From assembly GCA_032358255.1 (NCBI GenBank), contig JAULBX010018414.1:20988-84987 (forward strand): 64,000 nt of DNA, read 5' to 3'. The notes below the pieces were generated by a model. It was not told the origin of the DNA. It saw only the letters and a program-made list of their open reading frames with translations, and made no database searches. Position numbers and translations under genes: made by a program. The DNA comes from Heterotrichella gracilis (Eukaryota > Sar > Xanthophyceae > Tribonematales > Xanthonemataceae). Positions within the stretch are counted from its first letter, which is position 1. Every line of letters starts with the position of its first letter. Positions 36,832 through 46,735 of this stretch are shown here, piece after piece.

Positions 36832-39080
36832 GGTGGCTGTAATGCAGTGGTGCCTGTGGGATGGTACACATGCAGGTTAAGAGGGCATATCTGTGTGGTA
36901 TGCCTGGTTTATCTGAAGCGGATTGGTCTGGCCTAGGCCGGAATGCGGACCGCATGCACCCATGTGGGTGACAAATTTGCATGGAACTTTTGAAATTGCT
37001 GCGTACTATGCAGATGCTGAGAAAGTTGATTGTAAAAATGGCGTGCCGCAGACTTGTGATTGGAGGGGTTGGGCGACGCGGTTCGCAATGTTGCGCTAGT
37101 GCATGCATGTTGTTGAACACCCAAGTCATGACACGAACACGCTGTGCATACATACGCGCAGGCAAGTCAACACAGCTTGTAATAAAACCACACCCACATA
37201 ACCGTCGCAATTTACCTTGAATATTTTTATGGGCTCAGGAGAGCTGGGTTCCAAACCACGGTGTGGGAGCGAGGTACTCGAGTGTGGGCTCAGTGTGCCG
37301 CGAGGTACCACCTGCAAAGCCACAAAGTTGCTCAGTGATCTAGACAGAAGGCTTTAAAGGGAGGTGGGGCGCTCGTGCAACACAACGACGCCTGCTCTGC
37401 TTGCGCACGCTAGGCGCGCGCCGAATGGCCTCTCACCCAGCTTCCAATTCGAATGCACAGCCCTACGAAGTGTTGGTGACACAAAGCAGCGAAGGGTGGC
37501 AGCAATAGCAAATCAGGTGTCGCTGGGACTGCACGGGTGCTCGCTTGCACCCTTAAAAACGCACCAGCAAGGGTTGAAGCATCAGCACTTTTCGCGGGAA
37601 CTGTACGTCAGCTGGCAGGGTGGGCATGCATACAGTAGTGCATGGTGGTGGTGCAGACTGTAGTGTGTCCCTGACAGGTACTTAGCTGAAGCAAGATCAT
37701 ACCCGTACTTTGAAGGTCGTCAGGCGGCGTTGCTGTGTGGGAGAGGTCCGGACCCTGCCCACTGGCGTATGGTGTGTTGCTAAACCCCAGTGTTGCAGTT
37801 GCAGAGGGCTACAGTAGTGTGAGGGGCTGCAGGTAGGCAGTATGATACCAGGCTTTGCAAGTGGGCCACTTATGTAGCAATCGTAAGCTTCTAGGCGTGG
37901 AAGTCAGCGCCGGGCCCAGGTCACCAGCCAGTTTCCTCAACCGGTGCCTGTTGGTATCGGCAGCACTTGGAAGGCGAGCTGGAAGCCAAGGTGGAAAACA
38001 GTTATGAACCAGGGAGTGTCGCACCTGCGACCCCCTGGGGGTCGATCTGACGCTGTTCAAGAAGCCAAGTTTGAGCAAGTGCTGAGGAGCTAAACGCTGT
38101 GGAAAAGGACAAGCTTGCTGCACTTGACGGGCAGCTGCTTCTGAAGCCAGGAGCCTGCACACCCATGGGCCCACGAGGGCTTGCACATATATTGGAAGAT
38201 GGAGGGCATACAAGCCACCTGTGTCTCCCTCTGCACACTGTTGTAGCCGCCCATTGCTGTGTTGTTGGGCGTTTTATACCGTGACACGGCGATCCTGTGC
38301 AGTACACGCTGCTCTTACCATCTATCTCTGCACTGATGGCTCCCCGGGCCAAGCCTGCCTGCTGGCATCAGGAGCAACTCAGGATAACGATTGCCAGCGG
38401 CTGTCCCAGGCAATGGTATGTTCACTAAACACTTGAGCAGGCTTTACCAGGCTTCAGACTGTAAAGTGCACCCATTTATACAACTTCTTCCACCCCATGT
38501 GACTCCACCACCATCACACCGGCACAATATGGCGCACAATACTTGTCTGTGCATGTCTAGATTTCCTTTCCAGGTTGTGAGACCTATTCAAATACAATTT
38601 TTCAAGTACCTTCTTGGACCCGCAAGGTGACGTGAGGCAACCCATTCATGCCGCGCTGTTGTGGGGCCAGACATGGGCACCCTGACATGCGTGGGCCATG
38701 ATTGCAAACAGAAGAGTACGCGTGCTCGAACTTGACTGTATAGGTTTGCATGCCGCAGCATTTCCCATCTTACAATTAGCCAAGTAATACAAAAAATTTC
38801 GTCATGGGGTACAATAACCCTGTCACACCGTATTGCCCAGAATAAATACTGAAACGACGGTTCCACCATGCTGACCCAACAAACTTGCATGAATTATGAA
38901 CATTTTCGTAATGATTACTATCTCAATTGGAACGTTGATTTTGGATCACATACTTCTAGAAATATTTCAAGGAAATCATACGCTTGCAGCAGCAATGTTA
39001 GCGCCACCGGCAAATGTAAAAAGGCATTGTGCCTTGGTAGCGCAAGGAATACAAGCGCATGATAATAATCATCAGCGCAA
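36832..39080. promoter_or_regulatory. upstream region of secreted gene A
   Basis: Contains blocks also found upstream of genes B and C: GTGGTGCCTG(T/C)GGGA just before the start codon, an E2F-like plus TGACGT module at 37589-37610, and GAAGCCAAGGTGGAAAAC at about 37983. No exon is supported. The distal part, from about 38.3 to 39.0 kb, holds nothing recognisable beyond the presumed 3' end of gene B. Confidence 0.5.
37589..37610 (-). promoter_or_regulatory. E2F-like box plus TGACGTA half-site upstream of gene A
   Basis: On the minus strand: TGACGTACAGTTCCCGCGAAAA. About 760 bp before the start of gene A. The same arrangement occurs upstream of B and C on the + strand. TTCCCGC matches the E2F core and TGACGT the bZIP/CRE core; regulation is inferred. 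Confidence 0.55.
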
Positions 39081-39238
39081 CTAAGTTCTCAAACAGGCAA
39101 CACAAAAAAATGTCTGGCCCACGGTGGCGCCTGTGCGCCAACCAGGGGCATGACTCATTGCACTTGGGAATGGTGGAGTTGAGGAGATGTCGAAGGTGGC
39201 TGGCAGTGGGAAGCAGCCAAAGGGAAAGGGGACGTGAC
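39081..39238 (-). pseudogene. relic of a fourth exon of secreted gene B
   Basis: Homologous to the beginning of exon 4 of gene A: GHVPFPFGCFPLPATF here against GPIPFPFGCLPLPPNF there, both after a CAG acceptor with phase-1 continuity. It is open for 52 codons, then stops at 39081-39083, whereas A continues for 237 codons. As annotated, gene B stops in exon 3 and never reaches it; a GTGTGG donor after CACAAGG in exon 3 would join it in frame, so a longer isoform is possible. Confidence 0.65.
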
Positions 39239-39492
39239 CTGAAAGGGAGGAACAGTACCAGGTTAGGGCATTGTGGCAAGATATTTCAAACAGGTCAGGG
39301 TGTTCAGGGCTGAATAGTTCATCTAGCAGCACAAACGGGTGCATATGTCCAAAAACATGTGAAGCCAGGAGTGCGCATTAGCTGCTCAACATATGACCGG
39401 AGCAACATATGCATGCATTGAAGATACCTCTGGAATGCGGTAGTATACAATGAGCAGGTGAGACAAGAACGATGAGTGCACTCACATTGGGC

Positions 39493-40865
39493 CTAGGCAG
39501 CAATTGCCGCCGCCACAGGATCTGCTCCAACCTCGACCACCACACCCTTGTGGCATGGCTCGCCATGTCCACTGTGGCCGTGGGGGCCATGCTCGTGATC
39601 ACCGCCATGTGGGCCACCATGTGGACCATCATGTGGTCCGTCGTGGGGGCCATCATGTGGTCCGTCGTGGGCGCCATCATGCGGGCCGTCAAAGCGCCCA
39701 ACAGCTGCACAGCAGAATGGGGTGTCAAAGGATGTAGGGTAGGTACAGCAGCGGGTGGTATAGCGACGGTGGCACATGGGGCTTGGTGTCATGCATGGGG
39801 TACACATGCACGCATTTACGGCTGGCGGTAGGTGCTGCTAGCAGGGGTGCAGCACATGAAAGGGCATCAAATAAGTGGCAGCAGCATGGGCCCCTCCTAT
39901 GCGGGAATGGTCAGACACGCCCGCTAGCGGCGGCGGTGGCACAACGCGCTGCTTACTCACCTTTCAGCAGGCCGCGGTGGCCAGTGGAATGGCGGTTGCG
40001 GATGCCATCATGGGCTTCGGTGGTTGCCTCGGGTGCCTTGGGTGGGCGGTTGCCGCGTGGGGGTTTGGAAGGGTGGGGTGGGCGGTCAGCTGCAAGGGGT
40101 GTAAGAATGTGAGTATTGCGGGAGGCGTTGGGGTACATGCATAGGAAATTCTATAAAAAGCAAAAAAAAAGCTGTAATAGGTAGCAAAATTATGTGACTG
40201 CCAAATACATATTTTAAAATACATGTTGTAAATATATATTAACAGTCCAGTTTAACTTTGTAGTTCTGTGACGCCACACTGTGGCTACTGCGGCGACACA
40301 CCGGGCAAGGAGCGCAATTGGAATGGCAAATGCAAGCACGTATGTGCGCATGGCTGCTTGTCAATATTGCCTTACCTTTGGGGCTTTCCTTGCCCTTGCC
40401 GCCATGGCCCTTGGGCTCAGGCTTCACACCACCCCTGCCGCCATGGCCCTTAGGCTCGGGATGAACCCCGCCCTTGCCGCCATGACCCTTAGGCTCGGGC
40501 TTGTGACCCTTGCCGCCGTGGCCCTTGGGTTCTGGCTTGTGGCCCTTGTCTCCTGAGCCATGGCCATGGCCGTGGGGCTTGCCCCCCTCCCCGCCGGGGT
40601 GGGGGAGGTCCTCCACGTCCCCAATGGGGCCGGGGGCAGGACCAGGGCCCGCTGCAGGCAAGGGAGTAGGTGCGGGGTGCTCTGACTCCGGACCAGGGGC
40701 TTCTACTGGCTTGGGGCCTGGGCTCATTTTCCTTGGGCGGTTGTCTGGGCCCTCGCCCTCGCCCCCGCCCCTGCCCCTGCCCCTGCCCTTGGCTTGGGTG
40801 GCGAGGGGTGCGCATATGACCAGGGCTGTCATGAGGGCGAAGAGGAGCAGGGAGCGGCGCGCCAT
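39493..40865 (-). CDS. secreted His/Pro/Gly-rich protein, family member B
   Basis: Three minus-strand exons (40865-40376, 40089-39961, 39704-39493) give 276 residues, phase-1 introns again. The signal peptide MARRSLLLFALMTALV is almost that of member A. Exon 1 then carries a Gly/Arg-rich stretch, Pro-rich linkers and four degenerate units of the type KPEPKGHGGKG. Exon 2 corresponds to exon 2 of A (NRPPKAPEATTEAHDG, STGHRGLLKG). Exon 3 is strikingly His-rich, with GPHDGPHDGPHDG repeats in Gly-X-Y-like register, and ends AAAIAA before TAG. His-rich stretches may bind metal ions; this is inference. An ATG further upstream in frame (40964) lacks the signal peptide at its front and was rejected. 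A fourth-exon relic lies just downstream. Confidence 0.75.
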
Positions 40866-41596
40866 GGTGGATTTCCTGCAGTGGTGCCTGCGGCATCCCA
40901 AGAAGGGGTGAGTGTGGGAGCCAATTGCGTCGCTGTGGGATGTGCTGTGACAGTTGTTGCACAATTGCCGTTGCTATGTATGCACAGAGCAGAAAACAAG
41001 CGCATACAGATATTCACATGCCGTGTGTTTGGAGGTGCTAGGCGAATTATGGGTGCACATCATGAGTGCGCTGAAGGAGGGGTGTTCCCTTGCAAGGTTT
41101 AGGGTTTAGGGTAGGGTTTATGTTAGTTCAGTACATGGTGCAATGGCCAGGCCAGCCACGCTTTGAAATCCCCACCACAACGCATTTACCTCAAGTATTC
41201 GAGCTGGGCAAAGGCTGGGTTACAACCGACACGTATAGCCTACAGCGCTTACAGGCTAGCCAAGTAGCTAGTCTGGGTAAGTCTAGGAGCGAATTAGGGA
41301 CAATGTGCCAGAATCGAGTTGTTTCGATGCTCCGTACAGGAATTCGGACAATAATCAGGTTTCCCGTGCAGCACAACGAAGTGAAAACGAACGGTAACCT
41401 GAAAGTGAGGTTGCTGGGGGGGCACGTGGCGATTGCGTCAACACTGGCATTGAGCCTGGTTGCAGACCAGCTCCAGACCCAGTTCGTTTCCACACCTCTG
41501 TGAAATGCTGGTGAAAATTTTGCAGAGAAGAGTACAGGCTATTTTGCGTCGTTGTTCCTGGATTGGGGTTTCAGACGCATGGCTTGGTGTGGGGCA

Positions 41597-41618
41597 TGAC
41601 GTACATTTCCCGCGAAAA
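41597..41618 (+). promoter_or_regulatory. TGACGTA plus E2F-like box upstream of gene B
   Basis: TGACGTACATTTCCCGCGAAAA, about 735 bp before the start of gene B. It matches the gene A element at 20 of 22 positions, but in inverted orientation relative to the gene. Confidence 0.55.
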
Positions 41619-42500
41619 ATTATTTTGGTTCGTGCAGCCTGGAAACGTGGGAGTCTCCACGCATATATGCAGGGTGTGATCGTGTATAATTTGGTGCGTT
41701 TACAGGTACTCAGCTCGGTTGGGAGCATGCTCGTACCTGTTGAAAGTAGGTCACGCTGTGGCGAATCAGTGACGCTGCCCAGCGAGGCCGATCGACAGGG
41801 GAATACTGGGTCACAGGCAGGCAAAGTGTAATAGGCTTTGCTAAGCAGGTGTCTAAGCATGCCCACATATGCAGTTCAGCGCAGACCTCAAGGAAGATAC
41901 GGAGACACCTGTCCAAACTTTGTCAACGTGCTTGTACCTCTAGACCCCCAAGGAAGGCGGGCTAGAAGCCAAGGTGGAAAACACCACAGAATTGAGGAAA
42001 GGGTGTGCTTGCCATTGCAACGTATTTCCTCCAATAACGGCTGCTAAGGAGTGGTTGGGAGAGGTAACTCAGGGCTGACAAACAGCAACTTGCTTATTGC
42101 AAGCAGAATCTTGCAAAGCAGCCATGGCGGCACTGATGGGTTCCCCATGCCCCCATGCACATGCATATAATAGAATAGTAATAGAATAATGATGAAAAGC
42201 CCGCCGCATATGCGGGTGACTCCTGAGGGTGCCAGCCACGGGGAATGATTCCTGCACCTCCGGGTGATGCACAGGCACTTCAGCTGCTATAGTGTTACTA
42301 GCGTGCTCAGTATATGTGTTGTGCGGTTCACATGTTCAACAGTGACTGCAACATTGCACCAAACAGCCGGCGATTATGGTACAACAGGGCGCGGAAGCAA
42401 TGGCTGGTGTGCCGCATATTTTGCATTGGCAACAGCACTTCATCACGCATGAATGCAGCAACTGCACATATATGTATCAACGACCACTATATCTATCTAA

Positions 42501-42656
42501 GAAAGAAAGAAAGAAAGAAAGGGAACGCCCAGAGGCGTAGTTGGGGGGCAACTGGCTCGCACCAGGGCACCACACCAGCCAGAACGGCTGGTCAAGGGTA
42601 GGCCCGGAGGCCTAGTTAGCCAATGCCCGCAGGCATGGCATGTAAAAGGGTTTGGC
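42501..42656 (+). repeat. interspersed repeat, copy 2 (inverted relative to 33.9 kb)
   Basis: Starts with a (GAAA)n tract, then GGGAACGCCCAGAGGCGTAG, GGCTCGCACCAGGGCACCAC, CCAGCCAGAACGGCTGG, ending at GGGTTTGGC. Reverse complement of 33892-34046. Confidence 0.8.
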
Positions 42657-43683
42657 ATTTAGTGTACACAGCATAGGAGCCTTGAATAGCAAGGAGTTGC
42701 AACTCAGGAATAAGTTTGGTAATCACACGTGGAGCTAAACCTAGAGCAGTCAGGGCTTCAAACGTAGAAACTGGGACAATGCCGGTGGTGTCAATAATTA
42801 GTGCATGACAGGTGACGCTCCAACCATCGTTTCTGAGGTGGGTAGCTAGACCAACGGGTCTGAGATGGGTGGCCTGTCCTGTGTGCTGGTTGAGTGCTGC
42901 AAGATGATCCGTATGAATAGGAAGTGACTTTGAATCCAGCTATGCAAACTGGAAAGGCTGTATGACGTCAATGTGGTAACTGTTAAAAACAGTAAAAAAA
43001 TGGCTTATCAAGGATTGATCAGCCATTCCTCCCGGCCCTGGGTTGTTCATGAAAAGGCCACTTCCCTAGACACTGGTTTGTGCATGAACAGTTTCCGCCA
43101 GGTCATTGCGTGATTGGCGTTCAACTGCTACAGCCAGCCGGTGAGGTCCCCTGCTTTATTGAGCTGTATTACAGTAGTTGGAACCAAACATTGTGTATTA
43201 CAGCGTGTACTGCAAAGCTGACAAGTCACAAGGGATCCCAAGCTCAATCGAAGATAGAGCTATTGTTGCATATGTGCACTGCACTCTATGGAAATGTCAG
43301 CCACAGTACCATAGTAATACCAACTCTAGTTGGCGCCGCGCTACATATCAAACTTATTCCACAATGCCACTGAATTTGTCACTTTCATTTCTGAGGTACT
43401 ACCTGCTGAATGAAATCGTTATGAAAAGCAAGTCCAGCGGCAATATGCCACAGACAAATGAGAAAACGCAATAAATAGTTGCGCATGGTCAGATGTGGTG
43501 ATGAGCGTAATGTGTCATCAAAAGTGAGATACAAGTGTTCATTCACGCAGGACAGCCTGCATAGTTGGGTTCGCTAGCTGTCTCAGAAATTGAGATTGGG
43601 AAGGTATTAGGTTAGGAGCGCCAGCCGCATGCCCCTGGGGTCATGCTAGGTTACTGCTAAATAGCCAAGCAATTGAGTCTGAT

Positions 43684-44545
43684 CTACAACAGGAAACGGC
43701 GGCTGTGGTGGTTGCGGATGCCATCAGTGTCGCCGGTTGCCTCGGGTACCTCGGGCGCCTTGGGTGGGCGGTTGGCGTGCACGCGTGGGGGCTTGGTGGG
43801 GTGGGCGGGGTGGGGTGGGTGGGTGGGGTGCGCGGGGTGAGGTGGGTGGGTGGGGTGGGCGGGGTGGTCGGCGTGTGGGGACTTGGGGGAGTGCTCTGGG
43901 TGGGGTGAGTGGTCGGCATGCGGGGACTTGGGTGAGTGGTCGGCGTGTGGGGACTTGGGGGAGTGGTCGGCGTGTGGGGACTTGGGGGAGTGCTCAGGGT
44001 GCGGCGAGTGGGCAGCTGCAAGGGGGTGAACATATTTGGAGTGAGTATGGGGAGGGGCGATGGGTATGTGCGCATGTACGTTTGCTTTGGCATGGAGGAC
44101 CCGGGTTAGCAGGGTGCAAGTGAATTTGGGATTGCAGCACATGGCTATGTATTGTCCAGCAAATTCCAAGCCAGACCAGCGGCAATGTGCAAGTGGCAGA
44201 TAGGTTTAAGCGCCTGCCTGCCTGTTTACATGACACGGGCTTACCTTTGGGGCTCTCATGGCCCTTTGCAAGACCCTTGGGCTCTGGGTGAGGAGAGTGG
44301 GCAGGCTTGGGGCTTTCATGGCCCTTGGCGAGACCCTTGGGCTCTGGGTGAGGAGAGTGGGCAGGCTTGGGGCTTTCATGGCCCTTGGCGAGACCCTTGG
44401 GCTCTGGGTGGGGGGAGTGAGCAAGCTTTGGGCTAGCCTTAGGTGAGTGGTGGACCTCGGTCTTTTTCTTGGCCTCGGTGGTGAGGGGGGCGAATATGGC
44501 CAGGGCTGCCACGAGGGCGACGAGAAGCATGGAGCGCGATGTCAT
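43684..44545 (-). CDS. secreted Pro/His/Lys-rich repeat protein, family member C
   Basis: Two exons (44545-44245, 44015-43684), phase-1 intron, 210 residues. A signal peptide (MTSRSMLLVALVAALAIFA) and TTEAKKK follow the family pattern. Exon 1 holds three near-perfect 20-residue units with core PEPKGLAKGHESPK, encoded by 60-bp tandem repeats at about 44263-44428. Exon 2 holds five SPHADH/HSPKSPH units and HPAHPTHPP repeats, then the family block ANRPPKAPEVPEATG and DGIRNHH. A and B continue from there with HRGLL and a splice site; C instead reads SRRFLL and stops, so it lacks the third (collagen/His) exon. No homologous exon 3 was seen downstream. An extracellular structural role is inferred. 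Confidence 0.78.
44263..44428. repeat. 60-bp coding tandem repeat, nearly three units
   Basis: Units contain CATGGCCCTT(G/T)(G/C), GAGACCCTTGGGCTCTGGGT and AGTGGGCAGGCTTGGGGCTT. The last two are almost identical, implying recent expansion or homogenisation. Being a multiple of three, unit number can change without frameshift. Confidence 0.9.
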
Positions 44546-46735
44546 GGTGGCTGTTTTGCAGCGGTGCCTGCGGGACGGAGGCGAACGTTCAGCGGGCGCG
44601 ATACGTACACGGGGTCTGGCCTAGCTGCTAGCTGGTGCGGGCTTGCCAAGCAGGATTGTCAGTGACAAGGGTGCATTGTTGCCGTGCAGTATGCACAGGG
44701 TGAACTATGCCTACGCGGGTCTCACAAGCAGTGTGTTTGGAGGTGCTAGGCCGTGCAGTACTTGTATTCCATGCCTATATGCTGATTACGCGTGGCATGA
44801 ACGGTGACAGGTTGTTCCAAGTACAAAGCAGTGACACGAGACTAGCATCAAACCCAAGGAAGTCTTGAAGCGTGTACTACAAACACTCCTACACACCCAC
44901 GCACTTGCAAACATACCTGCAGGTTTTCGAGTCGGGCACAGGAGGCTGGGTGGTGCAGCTGCAGGAGAGGTGTACTGGGTGTCCAGAAGTGTTCTGCAAA
45001 AGCACAGAGCTGCTCAGTGCTTCAAACGTGAATCATTACAAGGACCTGGTCATCATGCAACACAATGAAGCCGTTCGAACTGTGCACCGCCGTGAGCTCG
45101 AGCATGCTGCATATACACATGTGCGGGATGTAAAAGCGACCCTCCAGGCCTGGCGGCCAGGCAAGGCTCCAACCCAGTTCGCCCAGCACATACTCGACGA
45201 ACACAAAGTGCGAAGGGTGCAAGCAACACCCATGGAGGTGTCAATGTTACTCACGGGGTTTCGCAACGTGGCATGACGTATTTAGACGTATGATTCCCGC
45301 GAAAACAAAATGCCGTTGCATGCACGAGTGAGACATGCACGGAGCGCTGCGCAGTCGCACCCCGTTAATGGCAACTGGGTACTTGCAGATGGTGCAAATT
45401 TTGGTCATGTCTGTGCATCAGCACGTACCTGTGGTGTGAAGGCGTCGCTGTGTACTGGGAAGGGTGGTGGGCAAGGACGTTGCAAAATAAGGGGCGACTG
45501 GCGGCATATATACCAGGCGCGCTTGAATACTAGCTATGCAAGACAGCGCAGAGCACTCGGTAGTCTGACACGAGCCTGACACGAGTCCTAAACACCAGGT
45601 CTCTCGTACCGCAGTGGTGGCACCTTTACACCTCGACAGACAGAGGGCCAGAATGGAAGCCAAGGTGGCGAAGGGGTGAAACGTAAGCGGGGAGGAGGGA
45701 AGCTGTCTACGTTTCCATATGTCCCTGTCACCAAACGGCCGCTGGCCTCAGCCAGAACGAACAAAAAGCCAGCACACGTGCTATCAGACCAGCTACAGTG
45801 CTTGACGTGCAGCTGGTCTGGTTGCAGGACTTTGTAAAGGCCAAGCTACCGACACATGCCCGGCGTCCGATCCTCGCATGTGTGCATGCAACGTGGATTG
45901 ACGGGTGACAGATCCTTCCACGTGTCGTTACAGGTGTATGGACAAGGTCTGCCACGTAGCGACTCACTGACTAAAGAGGCGGCGCGGTGTCGTATGAGTG
46001 CGCTGGGAGTCCCAGCCTGGGACTGTCAGAGCAAAGTGGCAGGTCTCAACTTGTGACAAAACTTGTGCATAGCTTTGTGGGTCCAGCCAGTGGTGAAGGA
46101 AGCGCTTCCCACCAGTGAAAGGCACGTGCATGCTGCACGCACAGAACCCACAACACGTTGGGTACCACGCTCCAGCTGGATGCTGAGTATCCACAGCCAT
46201 CGAACAACTAGAGGTCCCTTCAGTCACAGCTGCCAGTGTATCAGCTGCCAGTGTTACACCTGAGTGTGGTGGGTGCAACTGCCCAGTGGGACCAACAGGG
46301 ATGCACACAGTGCCATAGTAGTGGGTTCACAGGGAAGTAAGCATTGAGCTCCAGCCAGGGCTTGGATGCCTGTCAACGTGACTGTACCACAGTCGGCCAG
46401 GGGCACCTCTGCCCCAACAGGGCTGCTGGCGAACTGCTGTCGCGCAAACAAAGTCTGCAAGCCTAAACCCTAGATCCTACGCCAGTATTCAGCAGCTGGG
46501 ATACAACACTAGCATCACACATGCCTGTTCAGCGCCAAGGCAAATGGCACCACCCGTTAGGTAGCTGGCGCAGGTCAACAACCACACGCGCACGTTCACC
46601 CCCACGCGCACGGTGTCATTACTCTGCTCGTCACTTGCCCCCACACCAAACAGCCCAACACAATTCCACACCCCCAACCCCCCCCAAACCCTTGCGCAGG
46701 CCCCTAGGCTCCTCCCAAACGCTGGCCTAATGCGG
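44546..46735. promoter_or_regulatory. upstream region of gene C and 3' flank of the phosphatase-like gene
   Basis: Carries the 5' UTR block GCAGCGGTGCCTGCGGGA, an element with TGACGTA at 45274-45280 and ATTCCCGCGAAAA at 45293-45305, and GGAAGCCAAGGTGGCGAA at about 45655. From 45.7 to 46.7 kb no exon or repeat is recognisable. Confidence 0.45.
45274..45305 (+). promoter_or_regulatory. TGACGTA plus E2F-like box upstream of gene C
   Basis: TGACGTA, a 12-base spacer, then ATTCCCGCGAAAA, about 730-760 bp before the start of gene C. Spacing is longer than in A and B, but the position and orientation match gene B. Confidence 0.5.

Larger units (their letters stand above)
40866..43683. promoter_or_regulatory. 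upstream region of gene B and 3' flank of gene C
   Basis: Holds the conserved 5' UTR block GCAGTGGTGCCTGCGGCA, a TTTAGGG tract at 41098-41111, the TGACGTA/E2F-like module at 41597-41618, GAAGCCAAGGTGGAAAAC at about 41966, and the second interspersed repeat (42501-42656). The remainder to gene C shows no exon; GTGTTCATTCACGCAG at 43535 marks the probable 3' UTR of C. Confidence 0.5.

Noticed and set aside
40866-40964. Upstream in-frame Met for secreted gene B
   Set aside because: The extra 33 residues (MCNNCHSTSH..) would bury the signal peptide, and they lie in the 5' UTR block conserved with A and C.
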